Of a stretch of DNA of 50,211 bases, positions 1-9,353 are shown piece after piece. The notes under the pieces are model-generated. The model did not search any database and was not told the origin of the DNA. It saw nothing but the letters and a program-made list of their open reading frames with translations. Origin of the DNA: Gammaproteobacteria bacterium HGW-Gammaproteobacteria-2 (GTDB taxonomy: Bacteria; Pseudomonadota; Gammaproteobacteria; Xanthomonadales; Xanthomonadaceae); the NCBI GenBank assembly GCA_002840015.1, contig PGZE01000011.1, forward strand, positions 172,332 to 222,542, given 5' to 3'. Numbering within the stretch: position 1 is the stretch's first letter; each line of letters opens with the position of its first letter. Made by a program: the position numbers and the translations under genes.

Positions 1-2676
1 GATGATGATGGTGTTGGCGCTGGGGATATCGATGCCCGACTCGATGATGGTGGTACACACCAGCACGTTGAAGCGCTGGCGGTGGAAATCGAGCATGGTC
101 GCTTCCAACTCGCGCTCGGGCATCTGGCCGTGGGCGATGCGGATGCGGGCATCGGGCACCAGTTCGCCCAGTTCGCGCGCCATGCGCTCGATGCTGCTGA
201 CCTCGTTGTGCAGAAAATAGACCTGACCGCCACGCGCCAGCTCACGCGCAAACGCCTCGCGCAGCACTGCCGAATCCCAGGGTGCAATGAAAGTTTTCAC
301 CGCCAGCCGGTGCGCCGGTGCAGTGGCGATCAGGCTCAGTTCGCGCAGGCCGCTCATCGCCATGTTCAGGGTGCGCGGAATCGGGGTGGCGGTGAGGGTG
401 AGCAGATGCACTTCGGCGCGCAGCGCCTTCAGTCGCTCCTTCTGGCGCACGCCAAAGCGCTGTTCTTCGTCAACGATCACCAAGCCAAGATCGTGGAACT
501 TCACGTCGTTCTGCAACAGCTTGTGGGTGCCGACCACGACATCGATGCCGCCGCTGGCCAGTTGATCGAGTGCGGCGCGAGTTTCCTTGGGCGACTTGAA
601 ACGCGACAGCACCTCCACCCGGATCGGCCAATCGGCAAAGCGATCGCGGAAATTGCGGTAATGCTGCTCGGCGAGCAGGGTGGTTGGCACCAGCACCGCC
701 ACCTGTTTGCCGGCATTGGCGGCGACGAAGGCGGCGCGCACTGCGACTTCGGTCTTGCCGAAACCGACATCGCCGCAAACCACCCGATCCATCGGCGTCG
801 GTCGGTCAAGGTCGGCAATCACCGCTTCGATCGCGGCCAGCTGATCCGGCGTTTCCTCGAATGGGAATCCGGCGGCGAATGGCTCGTACATCGCGCGATC
901 CAATGTCAGCGCAAGGCCCTTGCGTGCTTGTCGACGCGCCTGGATTTCGAGTAGCTCGGCGGCGACATCGCGTACCTTTTCGGCGGCACGGCGTTTGGCT
1001 TTTTCCCATGCCTCGCCACCCAGTGTATGCAGCGGCGCCAACTCCGGTGCGGCACCGCTGTAGCGGCTGACCAGATGCAGTTGCGCCACCGGCACGTACA
1101 GCTTGTCGCCCTTGGCGTAGAGGATTTCCAGGAACTCGGCGGTCTGGCCGCCGGCATCGAGCGTGGCCAGGCCCTGATAGCGGCCGACGCCGTGATCCTC
1201 GTGTACGATCGGCGCGCCGACCGCGATTTCGGTGAGGTCGCGGATGATGCTGTCGGGATCGCGGCCGGCACGCTTGCGGCGGCGTGGCTGCGCGGCGCGT
1301 TCGGGGTATAGCTGGCGCTCGGTGAGCACGGTAAGCGCCGGCTCGGTGAGCGCGAAGCCGTCATCGAGTGCGGCAACGGTGATCGCCCAGCGGCTGTCGG
1401 TTGGCGCGAGGAAAGCGTGCCAGTCGGCGACGGTTATCGGCTTGATGCCATCGGCATCGAGCAATTCGAGCAGGGCTTCGCGGCGGCCGGCGGAATCGGT
1501 AGCCAGCAATACCCGTCCCGGGTAGTTGTCGAGAAAGCTTTTCAGCGCGGCGGCCGGCTCGCCCTTCTGCGCCAATGGCAGGTTTGGTGCCGGTTGTTCG
1601 CCCAGACGATGGGCTTCGCCATGACGTGGATGCCCGGGCGGGCACCATTCGATGCGAGCCATGGCATTGAGCCGCGTGCGCAAGGCATCGGGTGCCAGGT
1701 ACAGTTCGTCGGGCGGCAACACCGGCCGCTCCAGATCGTGACGGCGCTGTTCGTAACGCTCGGCGGTTTGCGCCCAAAAGCCGTCGGCGGCAGCAAATGC
1801 GTCGCTGGCGATAACCGCCAAGGTGTTGTCACCGAGATAGTCGAACAGGCTTTGGGTGGCGCCCTCGTCGAAAAACAACGGCAGGTAATATTCAATGCCG
1901 GCCGGGGTGCCGCCTTGCTTCAGGTCCTGATACAGCGGGCAGCGCCGCGGGTCGATGTCAAAGCGTTCACTCAGGCGCCTGCGCACCGCATTGCAGGCTG
2001 CGTCATCCAGCGGAAACTCGCGTGCCGGCAGCAAGCTGACTTCCTCGACCGGGTGCTGCGAGCGCTGGCTTTCCGGGTCGAAGCTGCGGATCGATTCGAC
2101 TTCGTCATCGAACAGCTCGATGCGATACGGTGCATCCGCTCCCATGGCATAGACATCGAGCAAGGCGCCGCGTACTGCGAAATCGCCCGGATCGAGCACC
2201 TGGCCGACATTGCGGTAGCCGGCGGCTTCCAGGCGGCGCTTTTCGGCATCCATATCCAGACGCTGGCCCTTGCGCACCATCAACGCGTTGCCGCCGATGA
2301 AACGGGTCGGCGGCAGGCGCTGCATCAGCGTGCTGACCGGTACCACCAGCACCCCGCGCTGCACGCTGGGCAGGCGGTACAGCGCGGCGATGCGCTGCGA
2401 GATGATGTCCGGATGCGGGCTGAACTGGTCGTAGGGCAGGGTTTCCCAGTCCGGAAAGTGCAGGACCGGCAGATCGCCGGCAAACACCCGCAAATCCTGT
2501 TCCAGGGTGTGCGCACCGTGGGTGTCGCGAACCACCGCCAGCAGCAGGCCGTGATGTTGTTGTGCGGCACCGATCAAGGCCAGTGCTTGTGCGCTGGCGC
2601 TGGCCGGCTGCTGCCACCAGGCGCGTTGTTGGCCGGCGCGCGGTAGCGGCGGCGAGAGCAGGGAATGTGTAGTCAT
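1..2676 (-). CDS. mfd: Transcription-repair coupling factor Mfd (3' end cut by window)
   Basis: DNA translocase that removes RNA polymerase stalled at DNA lesions and recruits UvrA for nucleotide excision repair. The frame is open over 892 codons from ATG at 2676 to the window edge; the family is about 1150 residues, so roughly the last 250 are missing. Visible in order: an N-terminal UvrB-like module (LPYDQFSPHPD), the RNA-polymerase-interacting CarD-like domain (IVHEDHGVGRYQGL) around residue 470, Walker A GDVGFGKTE near residue 635, the DEEQ box near 735, and the motif TATPIPRTL just after it. The frame continues to IIESGIDIPSANT at the edge. No neighbour shares its strand closely; a repeat-rich spacer precedes it. 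Identification is certain. Confidence 0.97.
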   Translation of the reverse strand, partial: MTTHSLLSPPLPRAGQQRAWWQQPASASAQALALIGAAQQHHGLLLAVVRDTHGAHTLEQDLRVFAGDLPVLHFPDWETLPYDQFSPHPDIISQRIAALYRLPSVQRGVLVVPVSTLMQRLPPTRFIGGNALMVRKGQRLDMDAEKRRLEAAGYRNVGQVLDPGDFAVRGALLDVYAMGADAPYRIELFDDEVESIRSFDPESQRSQHPVEEVSLLPAREFPLDDAACNAVRRRLSERFDIDPRRCPLYQDLKQGGTPAGIEYYLPLFFDEGATQSLFDYLGDNTLAVIASDAFAAADGFWAQTAERYEQRRHDLERPVLPPDELYLAPDALRTRLNAMARIEWCPPGHPRHGEAHRLGEQPAPNLPLAQKGEPAAALKSFLDNYPGRVLLATDSAGRREALLELLDADGIKPITVADWHAFLAPTDSRWAITVAALDDGFALTEPALTVLTERQLYPERAAQPRRRKRAGRDPDSIIRDLTEIAVGAPIVHEDHGVGRYQGLATLDAGGQTAEFLEILYAKGDKLYVPVAQLHLVSRYSGAAPELAPLHTLGGEAWEKAKRRAAEKVRDVAAELLEIQARRQARKGLALTLDRAMYEPFAAGFPFEETPDQLAAIEAVIADLDRPTPMDRVVCGDVGFGKTEVAVRAAFVAANAGKQVAVLVPTTLLAEQHYRNFRDRFADWPIRVEVLSRFKSPKETRAALDQLASGGIDVVVGTHKLLQNDVKFHDLGLVIVDEEQRFGVRQKERLKALRAEVHLLTLTATPIPRTLNMAMSGLRELSLIATAPAHRLAVKTFIAPWDSAVLREAFARELARGGQVYFLHNEVSSIERMARELGELVPDARIRIAHGQMPERELEATMLDFHRQRFNVLVCTTIIESGIDIPSANTIII

Positions 2677-2760
2677 GAGGGCGCGCAGTGTAACGCGAGG
2701 CGCAGGGGTTGGGTGTGGAATGTCGCTTCGCTGCGCGATGCCATGCCTTCGCTACGTTCG

Positions 2761-3114
2761 GTCGCCCACAGGGTGGGCTCCCGCAAAAGCCGATCACTGC
2801 TCCGCTGTGGGAGTGCTGTGTGCGCGACCGTAATTTCTCAAATCGCGACACGCTGGTCGCCTACAGGGGAGCTTCAAGACGTTTGTGGGAGCGCGCCCCA
2901 GATCAAGTCTGGGGCAGGCTCTGCGCGCGAAGCTGTCGCCAGATTATTCGCCGGCAGGCCGGCTCCCACAACAGCACGGATTGGCACCAGCGAGTAACAC
3001 AGTTGCCCTACAAAAGCGGCACTGTCTGGCGGCGGGCAGGTCGCCCACAGGGTGGGCTCGTACAACAACGAGGGCGCCGCCGGATTCCTGTGGGAGCGCA
3101 CCCTGTGCGCGACT
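2761..3114. repeat. REP-like cluster of short palindromic units
   Basis: The spacer between mfd and the acetyltransferase gene holds several diverged copies of one short unit in both orientations. GTCGCCCACAGGGTGGGCTC occurs at 2761-2780 and again at about 3040-3059. TGTGGGAGTGCTGTGTGCGCG lies near 2806, TGTGGGAGCGCGCCCCAG near 2884, CCGGCAGGCCGGCTCCCACA at 2951-2970 and TGTGGGAGCGCACCCTGTGCG near 3090. They share a TGTGGGAGC head and a GCGCGAC/GTCGCC tail, as in REP elements mobilised by RAYT-type transposases; no RAYT gene is in the window. No convincing gene was seen in 2677-3120. Confidence 0.7.
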
Positions 3115-3120
3115 CCGGCG

Positions 3121-3696
3121 TCAGCGCAGGCGCAGGCGCACATGCACCATGTCGTCTGGCTCGTGGTTGTTGTCGCGCACAAAGCCCAGCGCGTGTGCCA
3201 ATTCCAGCATCGGGTGGTTGTCGGCCAACACATCACCGTGGATCTCGCGCAGACGCTTGCGCCGGCCCCACTGGATCAGACGACACAGCAGGTGCCGCCC
3301 CAAACCCTGGCCCGCGAGGAAGTGCGACACCAGGATGGCGAACTCGGCACCGTGGCCGTCGTCATCCACCACCAGCCGTGCAACGGCACCGACCAGCGCC
3401 TGACCCGGCGGCATCGGGTCGGTGGCCACCAGCACGAAGTCACGCCCCGGCACGGGATGGCACAGCCGATACGCATACTCTTCCGAAATCTCTTTCATTG
3501 CATAGCCGTAGCGCTTGCGGATTTCGTCCGGGTGCAGCAAGGCAAAGCCGGCCCGGATCGGCTCGGCATCCTCGGCGGCGATTGGACGAATCCATAGCTC
3601 GCGGTGATCGGGCAGATCGACGCGTTCGCACCACGGCCCCGGCCTGGGTGCGCGGGCAAGGCGGTGCTTGTGTGTGGGTTTGAACATGGGGCTCAT
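3121..3696 (-). CDS. GNAT family N-acetyltransferase
   Basis: Predicted acetyl-CoA-dependent acyltransferase of 191 residues; substrate unknown. The fold is visible: an N-terminal strand LWIRPIAAEDAEPIRAGF, central strands (DFVLVATD, LVGAVARLVVDDD) and the acetyl-CoA-binding segment FLAGQGLGRHLLCRLIQWGRR (Q/R-x-x-G-x-G/A-like loop), followed by the late helix NHPMLELAHALGF. It resembles the stand-alone GNAT modules also found fused to acyl-CoA synthetase-like protein lysine acetyltransferases, but here it is a single domain. Two starts compete: ATG 3696 (MSPMFK) and ATG 3687; neither has a strong ribosome site. Transcribed divergently from the CDF transporter with about 100 bp between them. 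Confidence 0.8.
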   Translation of the reverse strand: MSPMFKPTHKHRLARAPRPGPWCERVDLPDHRELWIRPIAAEDAEPIRAGFALLHPDEIRKRYGYAMKEISEEYAYRLCHPVPGRDFVLVATDPMPPGQALVGAVARLVVDDDGHGAEFAILVSHFLAGQGLGRHLLCRLIQWGRRKRLREIHGDVLADNHPMLELAHALGFVRDNNHEPDDMVHVRLRLR

Positions 3697-3737
3697 GCTG
3701 GCACGAGTCGTTTGTGAACTCACTCTAATGCATTCAG

Positions 3738-3768
3738 GTGACGGCGCAGTGGCATCATCGCCTACAAT
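3738..3768 (+). promoter_or_regulatory. Possible sigma70 promoter of the CDF transporter
   Basis: A good -10 hexamer TACAAT lies at 3763-3768, about 30 bp before the transporter start codon. Upstream, GTGACG at 3738-3743 is a poor -35 match with wide (19 bp) spacing. The same CTACAATTC context recurs before gltX. Confidence 0.4.
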
Positions 3769-3797
3769 TCCGGCCCTCAACACAGGCAGGGCGCAAC

Positions 3798-4706
3798 ATG
3801 ACCGCAAAAGCCAATAGTACGCGCACGATCTTTTTTGCCCTGGGCGCGAACTTCGCCATCTTTCTCGCCAAAGGCGTTGCTGCCGTGCTATCGGGTTCGG
3901 GCGCGATGCTGGCCGAGGCAGTGCATTCTTTGGCCGATGTCGGTAATCAGGGCTTGCTGTTGCTGGGCATGCGTCGCGCAAAGCGGCCGCCATCGCCGGA
4001 TTATCCGCTCGGCTTCGGCAGGGAAATCTATTTCTGGTCGTTTCTCGTAGCGTTGCTGCTGTTCAGTGTCGGCGGCATGTTTTCGCTGTACGAAGGCCTG
4101 CACAAGCTCAGCTCGCCGGAGCCGTTGAATCATCCTTGGGTGGCGATCGGCGTGCTGGTATTCGCCATCATTGCCGAATCGGCGTCGATGCGTGCAGCAC
4201 TGCAGGAAGTGAACAAGGTGCGCGGTCGCAACAGCCTGTGGCACTGGTTCCGCGAAAGCCGGCAGGCCGAACTGGTGGTGGTGTTCGGCGAAGACCTCGC
4301 CGCGCTGCTGGGTCTGGTCTTTGCGCTGGTGGCGGTGGTGCTGACCATGGTCACCGGCAACCCCGTGTTCGATGCCATCGGCACCATGATGATCGGTGTG
4401 TTGCTGATCGTCATCGCGGTATTCGTGGCGATCGAGGTCAAGGGGCTGCTGATTGGCCAGGGCGTCGATCCGACGCTGAAGGCGCATATCCGGACATTTC
4501 TTGACAGCCGCGCTGAGTTGGCCGAGGTCTACAACCTGATTGCCCTGCAAATGGGCGAGGATGTACTGGTTTCAGTCAAGGCACGGATGGCGCCGATGGC
4601 GTCGGTGCCGGAACTGATCGCGGCGATCAACGCGGTGGAGCGTGATTTGCGCCAGCAGTTTCCCGAAGTGCGCTGGAGCTTTTTCGAACCAGATGATGCG
4701 GCGTAG
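3798..4706 (+). CDS. Cation diffusion facilitator family transporter
   Basis: Inner-membrane divalent cation/proton antiporter of 302 residues, probably exporting zinc or another transition metal. Transmembrane segments are visible at about 11-30, 40-57, 79-103, 113-132 and two later ones around residues 165-215. The CDF metal-site pattern is present in AEAVHSLADVGNQ (HxxxD) in TM2, with the paired acidic residue in FGEDLAALLG of TM5; the C-terminal part (QMGEDVLVSVKARM) is the cytoplasmic domain. The PPSPDYPLGFGREIYFW loop is typical of the branch that includes SLC30A9. ATG 3798 follows GGCAGG; a longer frame upstream lacks a ribosome site. It converges on kbl with no intergenic base. Confidence 0.92.
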   Translation: MTAKANSTRTIFFALGANFAIFLAKGVAAVLSGSGAMLAEAVHSLADVGNQGLLLLGMRRAKRPPSPDYPLGFGREIYFWSFLVALLLFSVGGMFSLYEGLHKLSSPEPLNHPWVAIGVLVFAIIAESASMRAALQEVNKVRGRNSLWHWFRESRQAELVVVFGEDLAALLGLVFALVAVVLTMVTGNPVFDAIGTMMIGVLLIVIAVFVAIEVKGLLIGQGVDPTLKAHIRTFLDSRAELAEVYNLIALQMGEDVLVSVKARMAPMASVPELIAAINAVERDLRQQFPEVRWSFFEPDDAA

Positions 4707-5897
4707 TTATTTGATTACGCCCAGCTCGCGACCAATGCTCGTGAATGCCGACACTGCCTGATCCAACTGCGCACGGGTATGCGCGGCGCTGATCTGGGTG
4801 CGGATGCGGGCCTGGCCTTTGGGCACGACGGGGTAGAAAAATCCGATCGCGTAAATGCCTTGTTCCAGCAGGCGGGCAGCGAAGCGCTGCGCCAGTGGTG
4901 CGTCGTACAACATCACCGGCACGATCGGGTGCTCACCGGGCTTGAGGTCGAAGCCGGCGGCAGTCATGCGTTCGCGGAAATAGGTGGTGTTGTCGCGCAG
5001 CCGCGCACGCAGGTCATCCGCATCCGCCAGCATCTCGAACACCTTGCTGCCGGCGGCAACCACATGCGGTGGCAACGAGTTGGAGAACAGGTAGGGGCGC
5101 GAGCGTTGCCGCAGCATTTCGATCACCGCCTTGTTGCCAACGGTGAAACCGCCCAGCGCGCCGCCCAGCGCCTTGCCCAGGGTGCCAGTGATGATGTCGA
5201 TGCGATCGAGCACGCCGCGCACTTCCGCCGAGCCACGGCCGCTGGCACCGAGAAAGCCGGTGGCGTGGCATTCGTCGATGTGAACCAGGGCACCGTAGCG
5301 CGCGGCCAGCTCGGTGATCTCAGCAAGTGGCGCAATAAATCCATCCATCGAGAACACGCCGTCGCTGGTGATCAGGATGTCGCGCACGCCATCGGCGCGG
5401 GCCTGCTTGAGCTGCACTTCCAGATCGGCCATGTCGCAATTGGCGTAGCGATAGCGTTTGGCCTTGCACAGGCGCACGCCATCGATGATCGATGCGTGAT
5501 TGAGCGAGTCGGAAATGATCGCATCGTTCTCGCCCAGCAATGGCTCGAACAGGCCGCCATTGGCATCAAAGCAGGCGGCGTAAAGGATGGCATCATCCTT
5601 GTCGAAAAACGCAGCAATGCGCTGTTCCAGTTGTTTGTGCAAATCCTGGGTGCCGCAGATAAAACGCACCGAGGCCATGCCAAAGCCGTGGCTATCGAGC
5701 GCGTCCTTGGCGGCAGCGATCACCGAGGGATGATCGGCCAGCCCCAGATAATTGTTGGCGCAAAAGTTGAGCACATGGCGGCCATCGGCCAGTGTGATTT
5801 GCGCCGACTGCGGGCTGCTGATGATGCGCTCGTTCTTGAACAGGCCCTGCTCACGGATGGCGTCAAGTTCGTCGGCAATGCGTGTGTTCAGGCTCAT
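4707..5897 (-). CDS. kbl: Glycine C-acetyltransferase (2-amino-3-ketobutyrate CoA ligase)
   Basis: PLP enzyme of 396 residues that cleaves 2-amino-3-oxobutyrate with CoA to glycine and acetyl-CoA, the second step of threonine degradation after Tdh. It belongs to the alpha-oxoamine synthase family: [14 protein letters not shown] near the N-terminus, [23 protein letters not shown] (PLP-ring Asp/His region) and the Schiff-base lysine segment [14 protein letters not shown] near residue 240. Length equals the family norm. ATG 5897 follows AGGAAACCCC. It is the last gene of tdh-redoxin-kbl on this strand, and its stop codon abuts the stop of the CDF gene. Confidence 0.96.
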   Translation of the reverse strand: MSLNTRIADELDAIREQGLFKNERIISSPQSAQITLADGRHVLNFCANNYLGLADHPSVIAAAKDALDSHGFGMASVRFICGTQDLHKQLEQRIAAFFDKDDAILYAACFDANGGLFEPLLGENDAIISDSLNHASIIDGVRLCKAKRYRYANCDMADLEVQLKQARADGVRDILITSDGVFSMDGFIAPLAEITELAARYGALVHIDECHATGFLGASGRGSAEVRGVLDRIDIITGTLGKALGGALGGFTVGNKAVIEMLRQRSRPYLFSNSLPPHVVAAGSKVFEMLADADDLRARLRDNTTYFRERMTAAGFDLKPGEHPIVPVMLYDAPLAQRFAARLLEQGIYAIGFFYPVVPKGQARIRTQISAAHTRAQLDQAVSAFTSIGRELGVIK

Positions 5898-5921
5898 GGG
5901 GTTTCCTGTGGCGGATAGGCG

Positions 5922-6683
5922 TCAATGCGCGGGTGCAAGCCCGAGCCGGTCGATTACTGCGATAAAGGTATCGGGCTCCGGGCGCACCCGGTAGTTGTCG
6001 GTCAGATGATTCCAGGCGATACGGCCTTCGCGGTCGATCAGCAATACGGTCGGCAGTACGGTATCGCTGTCGTAACCCATCGCGCCAAGGCCCAGCGGCA
6101 GGCTGTTTGGCGCATCGATGCCCAGTATCTTGGCGGCGGCATTGTCTTCATCGATCAGAAACTGCATCGGCGCATCAAAACGCGCGGACAGGTCTTGCGT
6201 GTGTTTTTGCGACTGCGGGCTGACCAGCAGCACCTGCACGCCGCGCTGCGCCAATTCGCGATAGCGACCTGCGATTTCCTGGATCTGTGCCATGCACAGC
6301 GGGCACCAGTTGCCACGATAAAACAGCAGCAGCGTCACCTGGCCGACCAGGCTGGCGCTGTCGATCAGTTTGCCGTCTGCGGTTTTCAGGGAGAACGAGG
6401 GCAGGGTGTTGCCAATCGCCAGCGTGTTGCGGTCGCGGTCAGCGAAACGCGAATACCAGTAGACATACGCGATGCAGCCATCAAAGCCGATCACCAACGC
6501 GTACAACAACGGCAGCAGCGGGCCGCCACGCAGCGCCGCGTACAAGGTGATGCCTGCACCAATACCGGTGAGTACCAGGATGGTTCGCAGCTCGGCCGAG
6601 GTGCGTGCCGCTTTGCCGCGCATCAACCATGCAAAAAACCCCATGAAGCTGCCGGTCGCCAGCAGTGAACCGGCCCAGGCCAC
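5922..6683 (-). CDS. Membrane-anchored redoxin (AhpC/TSA-like), probably frameshifted at the N-terminus
   Basis: Peroxiredoxin/thioredoxin-like protein: three hydrophobic segments precede a redoxin domain with GNTLPSFSLKTADGKLID, the redox motif FYRGNWCPLCMAQ (CxxC) and LPTVLLIDREGRIAWNHL. It probably acts at the membrane as a thiol reductase or peroxidase. The frame given starts at GTG 6683, which has no ribosome site. A second frame starting at ATG 6720 (MKSRFITLLLLA) reads as a natural signal-like N-terminus and would join it if one base were removed near 6684; a single-base frameshift or sequencing error is likely. It lies between tdh and kbl on the same strand, 25 bp before kbl, so it may be co-transcribed with the threonine pathway. 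Confidence 0.8.
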   Translation of the reverse strand: MAWAGSLLATGSFMGFFAWLMRGKAARTSAELRTILVLTGIGAGITLYAALRGGPLLPLLYALVIGFDGCIAYVYWYSRFADRDRNTLAIGNTLPSFSLKTADGKLIDSASLVGQVTLLLFYRGNWCPLCMAQIQEIAGRYRELAQRGVQVLLVSPQSQKHTQDLSARFDAPMQFLIDEDNAAAKILGIDAPNSLPLGLGAMGYDSDTVLPTVLLIDREGRIAWNHLTDNYRVRPEPDTFIAVIDRLGLAPAH

Positions 6684-6772
6684 GCGCGAGCAGCAGCAGG
6701 GTGATGAAACGTGATTTCATGCCGGATTCCCGCAGTCAGGTGTTGTCGTGGATGGTAACGCGATAGCCGGGT

Positions 6773-7807
6773 TCACTCCCAACGGCACACCACCTTGCCG
6801 CATTGCCCCGATTCCATTAAATCGAAGCCGGTCTGGAAATCGTCGATGGCGATCTGATGGGTGAGCGCCTTGTGCAGCGGGAAACCCGAGCGCACCAGTT
6901 GCGTCATCTTGTACCAGGTCTCGTACATCTTGCGGCCGTAGATGCCGTGGATGACCAGCCCCTTGAAGATGATCTGGTCCCAGTCCACGCCGGCGCCCTT
7001 GGGCAGAATGCCGAGCAGGGCGACCTTGCCGCCGTGGTACATGGCATCGAGCATGTCGTTGAATGCGCCGGGATGGCCTGACATCTCCATGCCGACATCG
7101 AAGCCTTCGATGCCGATCTCGCGCATCACCTCCTTCAGCGATTCACGGCCGACGTTCACCGTGCGGGTGGCGCCCATTTCGCGGGCCAGATTGAGCCGGT
7201 AATCGTTGACATCGGTGATCACGACATGGCGTGCGCCGATCCACTTGCAGATGCCGGCGGCGATGATGCCGATCGGGCCGGCACCGGTAATCAGCACGTC
7301 TTCGCCGATCACGTCGAACTCCAGCGCGCAATGCGCGGCATTGCCGAACGGGTCGAAGAACGCCGCCAACTCGGACGGAATCTCGTCCGGGATCGGCCAC
7401 AGGTTGCTGCTGGGTACCACCACGTATTCGGCGAACGCGCCGTTGCGATTGACGCCGATGCCGACCGTGTTCGGGCACAGATGCGGGCGCCCGGCGCGGC
7501 AATTGCGGCAATGGCCGCAGACCACATGGCCTTCTGCTGACACCCGTTGCCCAAGGCTGTAGCCGGTGACACCCGGCCCGATTTCGGCAATGCTGCCAAC
7601 AAACTCATGGCCGATCACCAGGCCGGGCTTGATCGTGCGCTGGCTCCATTCGTCCCATTTGTAGATGTGCAGGTCGGTGCCGCAAATCGCGGTCATGTGC
7701 AGCTTGACCAGCACCTCGTTGGCGCCCGGTACCGGGCGCGGCACCTGCTGCATCCAGATGCCCTTGGCCGGCTCGCGTTTGACCAGGGCTTTCATTGTCG
7801 TTGTCAT
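6773..7807 (-). CDS. tdh: L-threonine 3-dehydrogenase
   Basis: Zinc- and NAD-dependent medium-chain dehydrogenase (344 residues) oxidising L-threonine to 2-amino-3-oxobutyrate, which Kbl then cleaves. Catalytic zinc ligands are in [16 protein letters not shown] and GHEFVG; the structural zinc cluster is [15 protein letters not shown]; the Rossmann motif is [12 protein letters not shown], followed by ITDVNDYRL. The sequence runs co-linearly with E. coli Tdh to the end ([13 protein letters not shown]). ATG 7807 is preceded by AGAAG at good spacing; ATG 7795 (MKALVKREP) matches the usual family start and is the alternative. It is first in the tdh-redoxin-kbl group. Confidence 0.97.
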   Translation of the reverse strand: MTTTMKALVKREPAKGIWMQQVPRPVPGANEVLVKLHMTAICGTDLHIYKWDEWSQRTIKPGLVIGHEFVGSIAEIGPGVTGYSLGQRVSAEGHVVCGHCRNCRAGRPHLCPNTVGIGVNRNGAFAEYVVVPSSNLWPIPDEIPSELAAFFDPFGNAAHCALEFDVIGEDVLITGAGPIGIIAAGICKWIGARHVVITDVNDYRLNLAREMGATRTVNVGRESLKEVMREIGIEGFDVGMEMSGHPGAFNDMLDAMYHGGKVALLGILPKGAGVDWDQIIFKGLVIHGIYGRKMYETWYKMTQLVRSGFPLHKALTHQIAIDDFQTGFDLMESGQCGKVVCRWE

Positions 7808-7846
7808 GGAATCTTCTGTCCGCGGGGGAGGGGGCTTGGGGGCGAA

Positions 7847-7852
7847 ATTATA
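7847..7852 (-). promoter_or_regulatory. -10 element of a tdh promoter
   Basis: On the minus strand a perfect TATAAT lies 40 bp upstream of the tdh start codon, in the 80-bp gap after lpxH. No good -35 hexamer is seen, so the promoter is weak or activator-dependent. The leader that follows is pyrimidine-rich on the coding strand. Confidence 0.5.
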
Positions 7853-7887
7853 ACGCCGCGGGTTTGACCACGATGCGCCGGTTTGAT

Positions 7888-8622
7888 TCAGGCAAAGGGC
7901 AAGCTGCGCAGGCTGGTTTCGCCGTCAGAAGCAATGCGCAGCACCGAACCCTTGCGGTACCAGTCGCCGAGCACGATGCGCTGCCAGGTGCCGGGGTCGG
8001 CTGCCGGAACATGGATCGCCGGGCGGTGGGTATGGCCGTGGATGATGCGCTGGATGCCGAAGCGCGCAAACCACTGGTTCACGGTGTCGGCAGTGACATC
8101 GGTGATGGTTTCATCGATGCCTTGTTGATGGGCGTGGCTGGCAGCACGCGCACGCGCGGCGAATGCGGCGCGTTCGGCCAAGGATTGCGCCAGAAATGCC
8201 GATTGCCATTCGGGTGTACGTACCTGTTGGCGGAATTGTTGGTAGGCGATGTCATCGGAGCACAGCAGATCGCCATGCGCGAGCAGGGTAGGCGAACCGT
8301 ACAGCGTTATCACGCTGGGGTCGGGCAGCAGGCGCATGCCGCAGCGCCGGGCATAGTCGGTGCCGAGCAGAAAATCGCGGTTGCCACGCAGAAAGTAGAT
8401 GGCCGTGCCGTGCTGACTCAGCGCGTTCAACGCTTGCGCCACTACAGCGGCGAGCGGTGCATCATCATCATCGCCCAGCCAGGCCTCAAACAGGTCGCCG
8501 AGAATGTAGAGGCGCTCGGCGTGGATCGCTTCATTGACGAGAAAGTCGATGAACGCGGCAGTAGCCTGTGGCCGATCTGCATCCAGGTGCAGGTCGGATA
8601 TGAACAGCGTATGCGCGCTCAT
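7888..8622 (-). CDS. lpxH: UDP-2,3-diacylglucosamine diphosphatase
   Basis: Peripheral inner-membrane Mn-dependent pyrophosphatase that makes lipid X in lipid A synthesis. All calcineurin-like metallophosphatase motifs are present in 244 residues: FISDLHL (DxH), [14 protein letters not shown] (GDxxE), FLRGNRD (GNRD), [11 protein letters not shown] and the C-terminal IHGHTHRPA (GHTHxP). Length matches LpxH. Its ATG overlaps the stop of the upstream cyclophilin gene by four bases (ATGA), so the two are probably translationally coupled, an arrangement also common in other gammaproteobacteria. Confidence 0.96.
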   Translation of the reverse strand: MSAHTLFISDLHLDADRPQATAAFIDFLVNEAIHAERLYILGDLFEAWLGDDDDAPLAAVVAQALNALSQHGTAIYFLRGNRDFLLGTDYARRCGMRLLPDPSVITLYGSPTLLAHGDLLCSDDIAYQQFRQQVRTPEWQSAFLAQSLAERAAFAARARAASHAHQQGIDETITDVTADTVNQWFARFGIQRIIHGHTHRPAIHVPAADPGTWQRIVLGDWYRKGSVLRIASDGETSLRSLPFA

Positions 8623-9236
8623 TGCTGCGACGCTGCCAGCACCTCGATCCGCTCGATCACGATGGGCGTTACCGGTACATCGCGCGGCAACGGGTCCTGC
8701 GCCTGGGTGGGTACCAGACGGATGCGATCGATCACGTCCATGCCCGAGACGACGTGGCCGAAAACGGCAAAACCCTTGGTGAACTCGCTGCTGTCCGAGC
8801 TGTAATCAAAGCGCGGGTTATCGACCACGTTGATGAAAAACTGCGCGGTTGCCGACTCGGATGTACTCGGCGCGCGCGCCGCTGCAATGGTGCCACGCAG
8901 ATTGGACAGGCCGTTGTTCGACTCCAGCGCAATCGGCGCGCGGGTGGGCTTGGTTTGCAGGTCCATGGTGTAGGCACCGCCCTGGATCAGCAGGTTGTCG
9001 ATCACCCGATGCAGGATGGTGCCGTTGTAAAAACCCTCGCGCACATAGCCAAGGAAGTTTTCAACGGTTGCCGGTGCTTTGTCTGGCGCCAGCTCGATGA
9101 CGATCTCGCCCATGCTGGTGTGTAGCGCCACGCGTGGCGCTGGCGCAGCGGTTGGCAACGCGACAGCCGTTGGCTGTGCATTAACAGCGGATGCCACAAT
9201 CAGCATGAGCAAAACAAACCAGTGGCGTACAGGCAT
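8619..9236 (-). CDS. Periplasmic cyclophilin-type peptidyl-prolyl isomerase
   Basis: Proline cis-trans isomerase of 205 residues with a signal peptide (MPVRHWFVLLMLIVASAVNA) and a cyclophilin core: EIVIELAPDKAPATVENFL, GTILHRVIDNLLIQGG, SATAQFFINVVDN and FAVFGHVVSGMDVIDRI. The tryptophan that confers cyclosporin binding in eukaryotic cyclophilins is absent, as in bacterial PpiA/PpiB. ATG 9236 has GGAG seven bases upstream and starts the signal peptide exactly; a longer frame upstream is not needed. The stop codon overlaps the lpxH start. Confidence 0.93.
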   Translation of the reverse strand: MPVRHWFVLLMLIVASAVNAQPTAVALPTAAPAPRVALHTSMGEIVIELAPDKAPATVENFLGYVREGFYNGTILHRVIDNLLIQGGAYTMDLQTKPTRAPIALESNNGLSNLRGTIAAARAPSTSESATAQFFINVVDNPRFDYSSDSSEFTKGFAVFGHVVSGMDVIDRIRLVPTQAQDPLPRDVPVTPIVIERIEVLAASQQ

Positions 9237-9353
9237 GGCGAACTCCGGGGCAACGCGACAATGGCGTCCATTATCGCCCGGTCTGCACCGTGTTTGCATA
9301 ACGCATGCGATAGGCGGCGTTATGATGGGGTTCCCCCGTTAAGGAGAATCCAC

